Shown piece after piece: positions 26,474-35,659 of a DNA stretch of 64,000 nucleotides. The number at the start of each line of letters is the position of its first letter. Position 1 is the first letter of the stretch. The DNA comes from Buchnera aphidicola (Mindarus japonicus). GTDB lineage: Bacteria; Pseudomonadota; Gammaproteobacteria; Enterobacterales; Enterobacteriaceae. A program made the position numbers and the translations under genes. The DNA lies in the NCBI RefSeq assembly GCF_039393905.1, contig NZ_CP135030.1, positions 1 to 64,000 on the forward strand, read 5' to 3'. Below the pieces are notes generated by a model. The model searched no databases. It worked only from the letters and a program-made list of their open reading frames with translations, and was not told the origin of the DNA.

Positions 26474-28744
26474 ATGACAGTATTTAATCATATACTTGGA
26501 TTTCCAAGAATTGGATCAAAGAGAGAGTTAAAAAAAGCTCAAGAAGAATATTGGTCTGGTAAGATAACAAAAAAAGAATTATTATTTGTAGGAAAAAAGT
26601 TACGAAAAGAAAATTGGAAACAGCAAAAAAAATATGGAATTGATTTTTTACCTGTAGGAGATTTTTCTTGGTATGATCATGTGTTGACAACAAGCATGTT
26701 TTTGGGAAATATACCTGATCGACATAAAAATTCCGATTCTTCTATAGATATAGATACAATGTTTCGTATTGCTCGTGGTTCAGCTCCAAAAGGAAAGCCT
26801 GTTTCTGCCTCTGAAATGACAAAATGGTTTAATACTAATTATCATTATATAGTTCCTGAATTTCATAAAAATCAAGAATTTTCTTATTCTTGGAATCAAT
26901 TGTTAGAAGAAGTTGATGAGGCTCTATCATTAGGATATAAAATTAAACCAATTTTATTAGGACCTTTAACATATTTATGGTTAGGGAAAATTAAAGGAGA
27001 TTATTTTAATCGAATTGACTTATTACATAAAATTTTACCAATTTATAAACATATTTTAAAAGAATTATCTGATAGAGGAATTTCTTGGGTTCAGATAGAT
27101 GAGCCAATTTTAGGATTAGAATTATCTAACAAATGGAAGGAAGGTTTTAAATTTGCTTATCGATTTTTAGGTCATCATAAAAATTTGTTGTTAACAACTT
27201 ATTTTGAAGATGTTAGTCTTAATTTAGATTTAATAGTACAATTACCTATTGCTGGATTACACATCGATTTGTTTTCTGGTAGTTATGATTTGTTGGCTTT
27301 AAATAAAAAGTTACCTGAAGATTGGCTATTATCTTTAGGGGTGGTAAATGGAAGAAATATTTGGAAAACAGATTTACTTTACTGGTTTGAAAAAATTATT
27401 CAAATAGTAAGTAAAAGAAAAAATATTTGGATTGGCTCGTCTTGTTCATTATTGCACTCTCCTATTGATTTAAACCTTGAAAAAAATTTAAGTCAAGAAA
27501 TAAAAAATTGGTTTGCTTTTGCTTTGCAAAAATGTTTTGAATTGTCTATGCTTACAAAATCTTTAAATAATAAAGATATAACTGGAATTAAAGAATGGAG
27601 TGAATTACTTCATACTAGAAATATTTCTAAATTTGTTCATAATAAAGATGTTCAACATAGGTTAGAAAACCTTAATTCTCAAAGTTTAGATAGAAAAAGT
27701 GCTTATGCAGCTCGTTATTTAGAACAAAAAAAAGCTTTAAAACTACCAATCTTTCCTACTACAACTATAGGTTCTTTTCCTCAGACAGAAGATATTAGAA
27801 AAGTAAGAAGAGATTTTAAAAATGGATTGGTTACAATTGAAGATTATAATGAACATATTAAAAATAATATAAAAAAAGTAATTTTAGAACAAGAATCATT
27901 AGGAATTGATGTATTAGTTCATGGAGAAGTTGAACGAAATGATATGGTGGAATATTTTGGGGAAAATTTAAACGGATTTGCTTTTACTGATTATGGTTGG
28001 GTGCAAAGTTATGGTTCTCGTTGTGTTAAACCTCCTATAATTATAGGAGATATCTATCGAACCAAACCCATTACTGTTAAATGGTCTAAATATGCTCAAT
28101 CTTTAACTAATAAACTAGTTAAAGGAATGTTAACAGGTCCAATAACTATTTTATGTTGGTCTTTTCCTAGAGAAGATGTTTCAAAAGAAACAATAGCTAA
28201 ACAAATTGCTTTAGCTTTACAAGATGAAGTGTTAGATCTAGAATCAGCGGGTATTAAAATTATTCAAATAGATGAACCGGCATTAAGGGAAGGTTTACCG
28301 TTAAGAAAACAAGATTGGAAGAAATATTTATCTTGGGCTGTCAAAGCTTTTAAATTAACATGTTTTGGTGTAAAGAATACTACTCAAATTCATACTCATA
28401 TGTGTTATTGTGAATTTGAAGATATTATGGATGCTATTGTACATTTAGATGCTGATGTTATTACGATTGAAACATCTCGTTCCGATATGCAATTATTAGA
28501 ATTTTTTAAAAATTTTAAGTATCCGAATGGTATTGGTCCTGGGGTATATGATATTCATTCACCTAATGTACCAAAAATTGAAGATATAAAAAATTTATTA
28601 ACAAAAGCATTAACTTATATTTCAAAAGAAAATTTATGGGTTAATCCTGATTGTGGTTTAAAAACAAGAACTTGGATTGAAACGAGAAAGGCTTTAAAGA
28701 ACATGGTACTTGCTGCTGAAAATATGCGGTTGGATACATTGTAA
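26474..28744 (+). CDS. metE: Cobalamin-independent methionine synthase MetE
   Basis: Transfers methyl from 5-methyl-THF-triglutamate to homocysteine, the last step of methionine synthesis. The methyl donor is made by MetF (50071). The 756-residue protein has both barrels, with the zinc ligands in THMCYC and NPDCGLKTR in the C-terminal half. The last 29 codons lie inside a 258-bp perfect palindrome (28657-28914). The coding sequence still ends normally (ENMRLDTL). The regulator metR is absent upstream, and no MetJ-type box is apparent. Confidence 0.97.
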   Translation: MTVFNHILGFPRIGSKRELKKAQEEYWSGKITKKELLFVGKKLRKENWKQQKKYGIDFLPVGDFSWYDHVLTTSMFLGNIPDRHKNSDSSIDIDTMFRIARGSAPKGKPVSASEMTKWFNTNYHYIVPEFHKNQEFSYSWNQLLEEVDEALSLGYKIKPILLGPLTYLWLGKIKGDYFNRIDLLHKILPIYKHILKELSDRGISWVQIDEPILGLELSNKWKEGFKFAYRFLGHHKNLLLTTYFEDVSLNLDLIVQLPIAGLHIDLFSGSYDLLALNKKLPEDWLLSLGVVNGRNIWKTDLLYWFEKIIQIVSKRKNIWIGSSCSLLHSPIDLNLEKNLSQEIKNWFAFALQKCFELSMLTKSLNNKDITGIKEWSELLHTRNISKFVHNKDVQHRLENLNSQSLDRKSAYAARYLEQKKALKLPIFPTTTIGSFPQTEDIRKVRRDFKNGLVTIEDYNEHIKNNIKKVILEQESLGIDVLVHGEVERNDMVEYFGENLNGFAFTDYGWVQSYGSRCVKPPIIIGDIYRTKPITVKWSKYAQSLTNKLVKGMLTGPITILCWSFPREDVSKETIAKQIALALQDEVLDLESAGIKIIQIDEPALREGLPLRKQDWKKYLSWAVKAFKLTCFGVKNTTQIHTHMCYCEFEDIMDAIVHLDADVITIETSRSDMQLLEFFKNFKYPNGIGPGVYDIHSPNVPKIEDIKNLLTKALTYISKENLWVNPDCGLKTRTWIETRKALKNMVLAAENMRLDTL

Positions 28745-28914
28745 TTTTGTATAGAAAAATGGTCAAAAAGAAGGCGCTTTTTTTATAAAAAAAGCGCCTT
28801 CTTTTTGACCATTTTTCTATACAAAATTACAATGTATCCAACCGCATATTTTCAGCAGCAAGTACCATGTTCTTTAAAGCCTTTCTCGTTTCAATCCAAG
28901 TTCTTGTTTTTAAA
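28657..28914. repeat. 258-bp perfect palindrome covering the metE 3' end
   Basis: Two 129-bp arms are exact reverse complements with no loop. The axis falls between 28785 and 28786, in the centre of AAGGCGC-TTTTTTT-AT-AAAAAAA-GCGCCTT. The left arm holds the last 29 codons and stop of metE plus 41 bases of 3' flank. The right arm is an inverted copy lying between metE and the purH stop. I compared the arms base by base; pairing fails first at 28656/28915. It looks like an inverted (snap-back) duplication or an assembly artefact. The inner part would act as a bidirectional terminator. Confidence 0.97.
28761..28810. terminator. Bidirectional terminator core at the palindrome centre
   Basis: The innermost 50 bases carry GGTCAAAAAGAAGGCGC and its complement around T7-AT-A7. 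Read either way this is a GC-containing stem with a T-run, between convergent metE (+) and purH (-). In RNA the whole 129-bp arm could pair, so actual termination behaviour is uncertain. Confidence 0.5.
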
Positions 28915-28943
28915 GGTAAAAGTATATTAATTTTAGTTATTTT

Positions 28944-30515
28944 TTAGTGTTTAAAATGACGAAAATTAGTAAAAATCATGGTCATGTGACACTTATCAGC
29001 TTCTTTTTTTACCTCTTGATCTCTAATAGACCCACCTGGTTGTATAACAGTTTTTATATTCAATTTATTCGCTTCTTTAATTGAATCTGAAAAAGGTAAA
29101 AATGCATCAGATGCCATAATTATATTATTATATTTTTTTTTGTTTTGATTTAATAATTTCATATTAGCAACTTTAACAGAACATAATCTACTTGTTTGTC
29201 CTGCTCCTATACCTAAAGTAACTCTATTTTTTACATAAACAATGCCATTTGATTTAATAAATTTGACTATTTTCCAAGCAAAAATAGCATCTTTTTTTTC
29301 TTCTTCGGTAGGAATTCTTTTTGTAACAATTTTCCATTTTTTAACATCAATTGATAATTGATCTTTTTCTTGAATTAAAAGTCCATTTGTTACAGACTTA
29401 AAATCTAAAAAATTTTTTTTATTTGTGAAATAACCAACAGAAAGTAAGCGTATATTTGGTTTTTTTTTAAAAATTTTTAAAGCAGATGAAGTAATATCTG
29501 GAAAAATAATGACTTCAACGAATTGTTTGTTTAATATTTCTAAAGCAGTAACGGAATCTAAAATTTTATTAAAAGCAATAATTCCTCCAAATGCAGAAGA
29601 TGAATCACTTTCATAAGCTAATTTATAAGCTTGGTGTAAATTTTCTGCACTGGCTACACCACAAGGATTTCCATGTTTAATTATTACACAAGTAGGTTCA
29701 ATAAATTCCTTTACACATTCTAAAGCTATATCAGCATCATAAATATTATTTAATGATAACTTCTTCCCTTGAATTTTTTCTACATTTCCAATAGATCCAG
29801 AAAAAACTTTTTTTTCTGTATAAAAAGCTCCCTTTTGATGTTTATTTTCTCCATAAGAAAGATTTTTTTTCTTAAAAAATTGCATATTTAATATTGATGG
29901 AAAAGTTTCTTCTTTTTTTTTCAGTGAAGTAACTTTTTTTTTAAAAAAAGTAAATATTTTTTTTTCATACATAGCGGTGTATTCAAAAGCTTTCATAGCT
30001 AACCGCATTCTTTCATTTATAGATAATGTATTATTTTCCAAATGTTTATCAAATAGTAAATAATCTTTATTATCTACAAGAATTGAAATATGTTCATAAT
30101 TTTTAGCAGCAGCACGAACTATAGCTGGACCTCCTATATCAATATATTTTAGAATTTCTTTCATTTTTTCATTTTTCCAACTTTCTTTTTCATCAAAAGA
30201 ATAAAAGTTGGCTATTACTAGATCAAAAGGAATTATAGAATATTTTTTAATAATGTGATCATCTATTCCTTTTCTATATAAAACACCAGCATAAATTTGA
30301 TAATGTAAAGTTTTTAATCGACCATCCATAATTTCTGGAAAATTAATATAATCAGAAATGTTTGTAACATTTATTTTATTTTTTCTTAATATATTCGCAG
30401 TGCCTTCAGTAGAAAATAATTTAATGTTTTTTTTTATTAATTTTTTTGAAAATTCAACAATTCCTGATTTATCAAATACACTAATTAAGGCAGTTTTAAT
30501 ATTTTTTGATTTCAT
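28944..30515 (-). CDS. purH: Bifunctional AICAR formyltransferase / IMP cyclohydrolase PurH
   Basis: Catalyses the last two steps of IMP synthesis. The N-terminal cyclohydrolase domain (to about residue 195) shows STEGTA, MDGRLKTLH and IDIGGPAIVRAAAKN. The C-terminal formyltransferase domain shows the catalytic KHGNPCG and the terminal QPGGSIRDQEV...FRHFKH. Two conserved spots differ from E. coli (HPKVHGG to HYQIYAG; NLYPF to NFYSF), but the catalytic Lys and Tyr are kept. The 523-residue length is normal. AICAR is also the histidine-pathway by-product. Confidence 0.95.
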   Translation of the reverse strand: MKSKNIKTALISVFDKSGIVEFSKKLIKKNIKLFSTEGTANILRKNKINVTNISDYINFPEIMDGRLKTLHYQIYAGVLYRKGIDDHIIKKYSIIPFDLVIANFYSFDEKESWKNEKMKEILKYIDIGGPAIVRAAAKNYEHISILVDNKDYLLFDKHLENNTLSINERMRLAMKAFEYTAMYEKKIFTFFKKKVTSLKKKEETFPSILNMQFFKKKNLSYGENKHQKGAFYTEKKVFSGSIGNVEKIQGKKLSLNNIYDADIALECVKEFIEPTCVIIKHGNPCGVASAENLHQAYKLAYESDSSSAFGGIIAFNKILDSVTALEILNKQFVEVIIFPDITSSALKIFKKKPNIRLLSVGYFTNKKNFLDFKSVTNGLLIQEKDQLSIDVKKWKIVTKRIPTEEEKKDAIFAWKIVKFIKSNGIVYVKNRVTLGIGAGQTSRLCSVKVANMKLLNQNKKKYNNIIMASDAFLPFSDSIKEANKLNIKTVIQPGGSIRDQEVKKEADKCHMTMIFTNFRHFKH

Positions 30516-30587
30516 AATTTTTTTATTCTTTTTAATATTTTTAAAAAATATAATTTAAATATAAGTTTTATATTTTTATAAAAATAA

Positions 30588-30604
30588 GAGGGCTAAATGC
30601 CCTC
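30588..30604 (-). terminator. Hairpin terminator after hupA
   Basis: A 6-bp GC-rich stem GAGGGC/GCCCTC (30588-30593 and 30599-30604) has a five-base loop. On the minus strand, downstream of hupA, it is followed by TTATTTTTATA. It probably separates hupA from purH transcription. Confidence 0.65.
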
Positions 30605-30626
30605 ATTTATTTTAAGATTCTGGGCA

Positions 30627-30899
30627 TTATTTAACAGCTTCTTTTAAACTTTTACCTGAGGCAAAGCTTGGTATTTTTGTTGCAGAAATTTTAATTTCTT
30701 TTCCTGTTTGAGGATTTCTACCTATTCTTTCTGATCTATAATTTACTTTAAATGTTCCAAACCCGACTAGCTGTACTGTTTCTCCTTTTTTAAGAGAATT
30801 TGTAATCGTTGATAGAGTGGCTTCTAAAAAAATTTTAGTAGTAGTTTTAGGTAAATTGGTAATTTCAGAAACAATATCAATTAATTGAGCTTTATTCAT
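30627..30899 (-). CDS. hupA: DNA-binding protein HU
   Basis: Nucleoid protein of 90 residues, same length as E. coli HU-alpha. It has MNKAQLIDIVSE at the N-terminus and the DNA-clamping beta-arm with GRNPQTGKEI. SFASGKSLKEAVK closes it. The ATG at 30899 is preceded by AAGGA at good spacing; an upstream in-frame start adds residues foreign to the family. In E. coli hupA also lies on the rpoC-distal side of the thi operon. Confidence 0.95.
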   Translation of the reverse strand: MNKAQLIDIVSEITNLPKTTTKIFLEATLSTITNSLKKGETVQLVGFGTFKVNYRSERIGRNPQTGKEIKISATKIPSFASGKSLKEAVK

Positions 30900-31408
30900 T
30901 TTTTTTTCCTTAATTAAATATTTCATTTAAAAATTTAAAAAGTATTAATACTATTTTTCTGAGTAGTTACATATTTTAAAGAATAAATTTTAATTAAATA
31001 TAAATAAAAGTGAGGTATATAAAATATATATTTTTATATAATTTCAAATCGTTTGAAAATTTTTAAGAAAGTATTTTTGTATTAATATTTTTGTGTTAAA
31101 AATAATAAACGTAAAATAAGTATTCATTATAGTTAAAGTTTTTAACTGTTAAAAATTTTTTATTTAATTTTTTTATAGAAATAAATTATTAATGTTTTTA
31201 AAGAATGTAAAAAGATACAATCTATTGTATAATTAATCATTATAATTTAGCAGAATTTTTTTACTAAATTAATATTTTACTATTTTAAAAAAGTTTAAAA
31301 ATTTATCATAGTATAATTGTATTGACTTTAAAAGTTTTAAAAAAATTAAAGCTTAAAAAAAATATATATATAAATATTTTTGTTATTATAAAAAAAATAG
31401 AGAAAAAA
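30900..31408. promoter_or_regulatory. Divergent hupA / thiC intergenic region, no TPP riboswitch seen
   Basis: These 509 bases have no coding frame with homology. In E. coli the thiC leader holds a THI-box (TPP riboswitch) with conserved CUGAGA and ACC-UGAUCUGG elements; I find neither here on the plus strand. TATAAT hexamers occur at 31228, 31241 and 31312, none with a clear -35. E. coli genes rsd, nudC, hemE, nfi and yjaG, normally between hupA and thiC, are absent. Confidence 0.5.
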
Positions 31409-33244
31409 ATGAACATTATTAAAAATAAAAAACGATATCTTGCTAGAAAAGAAGCAAAAAAATTTATTGATACAATTAAAAGTACTACTTTTCCAAATTC
31501 TGAACGTGTTTATATTTCTGATAATAAAAAAAAAATATCTGTTCCGATGAAAAAAATTAATTTAACTATTAATTCTGATCATAATAATGTGTGTAAAACT
31601 GATAAAGTAAAACCAAAAAAAGATTTTATCTTAACTTACGATACATCAGGTCCTTACGGTGATAGTACAAAAAAAATTGATATATATCAGGGAATAAAAA
31701 AAACAAGAGAAGAATGGATTAATCTTAGAAATGATAGTATTTCATATACTAAAAAAATTACAAGTGATTGTTTAAATGAAAAAATAAAAATTTCTTCTAC
31801 TTTAAATTCTAATACTTTTAGGAAAGCAAAACCAAAGTTTGGTTTAACTCAAATGTATTATGCTAAAAGAGGAATCATTACTTCAGAAATGGAATTTGTC
31901 GCTGTTCGAGAAAATTTAAATCAGCAAAAAATAATTGATAAACGAATGAATCAACAGCATTCTGGAAACAATTTTAAAGATCAACAACATATAAAAATTA
32001 CATCTGAATTTGTTCGTAATCAAATAGCTCTTGGTCGTGCAATAATTCCAGCTAATATCAATCACCCTGAATGTGAACCTATGATTATAGGTAGAGATTT
32101 TTTGGTAAAAATAAATGCTAATATCGGAAATTCTTCAATTTCCTCTTCAATTGAAGAAGAAATTGAAAAATTAGTATGGGCAACAGTCTGGGGAGCCGAT
32201 ACAGTCATGGATTTATCAACAGGTAGATATATAAAAGAAATAAGAGAATATATATTAAGAAATAGTCCTGTCCCAATAGGAACAGTACCTATATATGAAG
32301 CTTTAGAAAGAGTAAACGGAATACCTGAAAACTTAACATGGAATATATTTAAAGAAACTATTATTGAACAAGCAAAACAAGGTGTAGATTACTTTACAAT
32401 CCATTCTGGATTATTGCTAGATCATATTCCTATGACATCTAATAGACTTACAGGAATTGTTTCTAGAGGAGGTTCTATAATAGCTAAATGGTGCTTATTC
32501 CATCAAAAAGAAAATTTTTTGTATACTCATTTTGATGAAATATGTGAAATATGTGCAGAATATGATGTGTCTATTTCTTTAGGAGATGGATTAAGACCTG
32601 GTTCAATTTATGATGCAAATGATAAAGCTCAATTTTCTGAATTAAAAGAATTAGGAAAATTAACTAAAATAGCTTGGAAGAGAAATGTACAAGTAATGAT
32701 AGAAGGCCCTGGACATGTTCCAATGCAAATGATTAAAGAGAATATGTCAAAACAAATTGAACACTGTCAACATGCTCCTTTTTATACATTAGGACCATTA
32801 GTTACAGATATTGCTCCTGGATATGATCATTTTACTTCAGGAATCGGAGCGGCTTTAATAGCTTGGTTTGGTTGCGCTATGTTGTGCTATGTAACACCCA
32901 AAGAACATTTAGGCTTGCCTAATAAAGAAGATGTTAAGGCAGGTTTAATAGCTTATAAAATAGCAGCCCATGCAGCTGATTTAGCAAAAGGGCATCCGGG
33001 AGCTCAAATTAGAGATAATGCTTTATCTAAAGCTCGTTTTGAATTTAGATGGGAAGATCAGTTTAATTTATCTATTGATCCTAATACTGCTAGAACTCTA
33101 CATGATGAAAGTATACCTAATAAATCAGGAAAAACAGCTCATTTTTGTTCTATGTGCGGACCTAAATTTTGTTCAATGAAAATTAGTCAAGAGATTAGAA
33201 AAAGTACTATTTCATCTAATTTTAATAAATCAATAAAAAATTAA
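31409..33244 (+). CDS. thiC: Phosphomethylpyrimidine (HMP-P) synthase ThiC
   Basis: Radical-SAM enzyme that rearranges AIR, a purine intermediate, into the thiamine pyrimidine HMP-P. It shows FIDTIKSTTFPNSERVYI near the N-terminus and AIIPANINHPECEPMIIGR. SSIEEEIEKLVW, DLSTGR and the C-terminal cluster motif CSMCGPKFC follow. From the ATG at 31409 (after TAGAGA) it is 611 residues, against 631 in E. coli; a frame start at 31322 adds 29 non-homologous residues. It is the first gene of thiCEFSGH. Confidence 0.96.
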   Translation: MNIIKNKKRYLARKEAKKFIDTIKSTTFPNSERVYISDNKKKISVPMKKINLTINSDHNNVCKTDKVKPKKDFILTYDTSGPYGDSTKKIDIYQGIKKTREEWINLRNDSISYTKKITSDCLNEKIKISSTLNSNTFRKAKPKFGLTQMYYAKRGIITSEMEFVAVRENLNQQKIIDKRMNQQHSGNNFKDQQHIKITSEFVRNQIALGRAIIPANINHPECEPMIIGRDFLVKINANIGNSSISSSIEEEIEKLVWATVWGADTVMDLSTGRYIKEIREYILRNSPVPIGTVPIYEALERVNGIPENLTWNIFKETIIEQAKQGVDYFTIHSGLLLDHIPMTSNRLTGIVSRGGSIIAKWCLFHQKENFLYTHFDEICEICAEYDVSISLGDGLRPGSIYDANDKAQFSELKELGKLTKIAWKRNVQVMIEGPGHVPMQMIKENMSKQIEHCQHAPFYTLGPLVTDIAPGYDHFTSGIGAALIAWFGCAMLCYVTPKEHLGLPNKEDVKAGLIAYKIAAHAADLAKGHPGAQIRDNALSKARFEFRWEDQFNLSIDPNTARTLHDESIPNKSGKTAHFCSMCGPKFCSMKISQEIRKSTISSNFNKSIKN

Positions 33245-33301
33245 TAATAATTAAATATTTAACAAAATAAAAAAATAGTTTTTAACTTTTGGAATAAAAT
33301 T

Positions 33302-33931
33302 TTGAAAAATTTTCCAATCATTACAAGAAAAATAGGATTGTATCCTATTGTAGATAGTACTAGTTGGATTAAAAAATTATCTAAGTTTAATATTAAAAAT
33401 ATTCAACTTCGAATTAAAAAAAAATCTGAGTTCGATATAGAAAGAGAAATAATAACAGCAATAAAAATTTCTGAAATAAAAAAAATTAATTTATATATTA
33501 ATGATTATTGGAAATTAGCAATAAAACATAAAGCTTATGGAGTTCATTTAGGCCAAGAAGATTTAAAAAAAGCTAATCTTAAATTAATTTTAAATTCTGG
33601 TATAAAACTTGGAGTTTCAACAAGAAATGAAATTGAATTTAATGAAGCAATAAGTCTTCGACCTTCGTATATAGCTATTGGGCATATCTTTCCTACTGGA
33701 AGCAAAAAAATGGAATGTATGCCTCAAGGATTAAAAAAAATTAAAACATACATACAAAAAAAAGATACCATTCCGATAGTAGCAATCGGAGGTATTACAT
33801 TAAAGCGTTTACCATTAATTTTAAATTTTAATATAGATGGTTTTTCTTTAATTAGTGCTATAACAAAATCTAAAAATTGGAAGTTCAGTGTTTTAGAATT
33901 TTTAAAAATAATTGAAAAATATTGGAAATAA
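33302..33931 (+). CDS. thiE: Thiamine phosphate synthase ThiE
   Basis: Couples HMP-PP and thiazole phosphate into thiamine phosphate. The 209-residue TIM-barrel shows IGLYPIVDS, LQLR-like IQLRIKKK, INDYWKLAIKHKAYGVHLGQEDL and GVSTRNE. IAIGHIFPTGSKK and VAIGGI complete the family blocks. The start is TTG at 33302, since no ATG lies in the first 100 codons. Its end reads into thiF, whose ATG follows one base after the stop. Confidence 0.93.
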   Translation: MKNFPIITRKIGLYPIVDSTSWIKKLSKFNIKNIQLRIKKKSEFDIEREIITAIKISEIKKINLYINDYWKLAIKHKAYGVHLGQEDLKKANLKLILNSGIKLGVSTRNEIEFNEAISLRPSYIAIGHIFPTGSKKMECMPQGLKKIKTYIQKKDTIPIVAIGGITLKRLPLILNFNIDGFSLISAITKSKNWKFSVLEFLKIIEKYWK

Positions 33932-33932
33932 T

Positions 33933-34697
33933 ATGTTAAATGATAATGATTTTTTTCGTTATAGCCGTCATTTATTATTAAAAGAAGTAGGTATTAAAGG
34001 ACAAAATAAAATTCAAAAAAGTAAAATATTAATTATTGGATTAGGAGGATTAGGATCAGTTGTATCAATGTATTTATTAGCTTCTGGAGTAAATACTTTA
34101 TTTATTTCAGATGGAGATGTTTTAGAATTAAGCGATTTACAAAGACAAATTATATATGATAATAATCAATTAGGAAAATTAAAATCCGAATTAGTTAAAA
34201 AACGTCTAACAAAAATGAATCCTAATTGTAAAATTACAGCTATATCTGAATATCTTAATGAAAAAAATATTCATTTTTTTATTAAAAAAGTAGATATAAT
34301 ATTAGATTGCACAGATAATTTAACAACCAGAAGAATAATTAACAAATTCTGCGTAAAAGCAAACAAACCTTTGTTAATTGCTTCAGCGATAGGATTTAAA
34401 GGACAATTAATTGTTATTCAACCCCCTTGGAAATTTGGATGCTATTCATGTTTATGGCCGGAAAACATTAAAGAAAACAATAATTGTGAATCATTAGGTA
34501 TTTTTTCTCCTATAACTGGAATAATAGGATCATTTCAAGTATTAGAAACTTTAAAATTAATTTTAAATGGAGAATCATCGATAAATGGAAAAATTCAGCT
34601 ATTTAATGGATTAAATTTGTCAATTAATCAAATAAATCTAAAAAAAAATATTCATTGTTCTATATGCAGAGGGAAAAATGAAAATTACAGTGAATGA
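33933..34697 (+). CDS. thiF: ThiS adenylyltransferase ThiF
   Basis: E1-like enzyme that adenylates the ThiS C-terminus for sulfur loading. The nucleotide-binding motif LIIGLGGLGS lies near residue 29. DLQRQI, DCTDN and two CxxC zinc pairs (CYSC, CSIC) follow. The conserved cysteine in NCESLG corresponds to E. coli Cys184. From the ATG at 33933 (MLNDNDFFRYSRH) the length is 254 residues. The 3' end overlaps thiS by 20 bases. Confidence 0.93.
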   Translation: MLNDNDFFRYSRHLLLKEVGIKGQNKIQKSKILIIGLGGLGSVVSMYLLASGVNTLFISDGDVLELSDLQRQIIYDNNQLGKLKSELVKKRLTKMNPNCKITAISEYLNEKNIHFFIKKVDIILDCTDNLTTRRIINKFCVKANKPLLIASAIGFKGQLIVIQPPWKFGCYSCLWPENIKENNNCESLGIFSPITGIIGSFQVLETLKLILNGESSINGKIQLFNGLNLSINQINLKKNIHCSICRGKNENYSE

Positions 34698-34878
34698 AAA
34701 AGAACTGCTAATTAAATCCTCATTAACTATAATAGAATTATTTAAAAAATTTCCAATATATTCTAAAAATTCAGCTGTATCTGTAAATAACAATATAATT
34801 CCTCAAAAAGAATGGAAAGAATATAATATAAAAGATAACGATCAAATTGTTCTTTTTCATATTATAGCAGGAGGTTAA
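34678..34878 (+). CDS. thiS: Sulfur carrier protein ThiS
   Basis: Ubiquitin-like 66-residue carrier whose C-terminal Gly-Gly is converted to a thiocarboxylate that donates sulfur to the thiazole. It starts MKITVNEKELL and ends IIAGG. It overlaps thiF by 20 bases. The GGA GGT codons for the final Gly-Gly form a full AGGAGGT ribosome-binding site for thiG. Confidence 0.93.
   Translation: MKITVNEKELLIKSSLTIIELFKKFPIYSKNSAVSVNNNIIPQKEWKEYNIKDNDQIVLFHIIAGG
34869..34875 (+). promoter_or_regulatory. Consensus Shine-Dalgarno of thiG inside thiS
   Basis: AGGAGGT is the complete anti-16S consensus. It is made of the last base of the GCA codon plus the GGA GGT codons for the catalytic Gly-Gly tail of ThiS. 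It lies seven bases before the thiG ATG at 34883, so one short sequence serves protein function and translation initiation. Confidence 0.85.
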
Positions 34879-34882
34879 AAGA

Positions 34883-35653
34883 ATGTTAAAAATATCAAAT
34901 AAAGAATTTCATTCAAGATTATTATTAGGTACAGGAAAATTTTCTAGTTCATCTATAATGTTACAATCGATTCAAACATCAGAAACAGAAATAGTAACAT
35001 TATCTATTGCAAGAATTGATTTTAAGAAAAAACAAGAAAATTTTTTAAAACCGCTTAAACAACTAAATGTAAAATTTTTACCTAATACGTCTGGAGCAAA
35101 AAGTGCTGAAGAAGCCGTGTTTGCAGCAATGTTAGCTAGAGAAGCTTTGAATACAAATTGGATTAAATTAGAAATTCATCCTGATACTAATTATTTAATG
35201 CCTGACCCTATTGAAACATTAAAAGCAGCTGAATTATTAGTAAAAAAAAAATTTGTAGTACTACCATATTGTAGTGCTGATTTAGTTTTATGTAAACGAT
35301 TAGAAGAGGTAGGTTGTGCAGCGGTTATGCCTATTGGTTCTCCAATTGGAAGTAATAAAGGATTACAAACTATCGATATGTTAAAAATTATTATCGAACA
35401 ATCTAATGTTCCTGTAATAATAGATGCTGGGATTGGTGCCCCGAGTGATGCTAGTAAAGCAATAGAAATCGGTGCTGATGCTGTTTTAGTTAATACAGCA
35501 ATAGCAGTTTCTGATGATCCTATTACTATGGCAAAATCTTTTTGTTTATCTGTAAAAGCTGGATATTTAGCTAGAAAAGCTAAATTACCCATAAAAAAGA
35601 AGTATGCCGAATCAACTAGCCCCTTGACATCGTTTTTGATGACTAAAAGATAA
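34883..35653 (+). CDS. thiG: Thiazole synthase ThiG
   Basis: Condenses DXP, dehydroglycine and ThiS-bound sulfur into the thiazole phosphate moiety, with ThiH as partner. The 256-residue barrel shows LLLGTGKF, FLPNTSGAKSAEEAV and IKLEIHPD (Schiff-base lysine region). PDPIETLKAAELLV, VVLPYC and MPIGSPIGSN follow, then DAGIGAPSDA and the terminal STSPLTSFL. It is five bases after thiS. Confidence 0.95.
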   Translation: MLKISNKEFHSRLLLGTGKFSSSSIMLQSIQTSETEIVTLSIARIDFKKKQENFLKPLKQLNVKFLPNTSGAKSAEEAVFAAMLAREALNTNWIKLEIHPDTNYLMPDPIETLKAAELLVKKKFVVLPYCSADLVLCKRLEEVGCAAVMPIGSPIGSNKGLQTIDMLKIIIEQSNVPVIIDAGIGAPSDASKAIEIGADAVLVNTAIAVSDDPITMAKSFCLSVKAGYLARKAKLPIKKKYAESTSPLTSFLMTKR

Positions 35654-35659
35654 AAAATT

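Noticed and set aside
31228..31317. Three TATAAT hexamers upstream of thiC
   Set aside because: Such hexamers are expected by chance in this composition, and none has a paired -35 at 16-18 bases.
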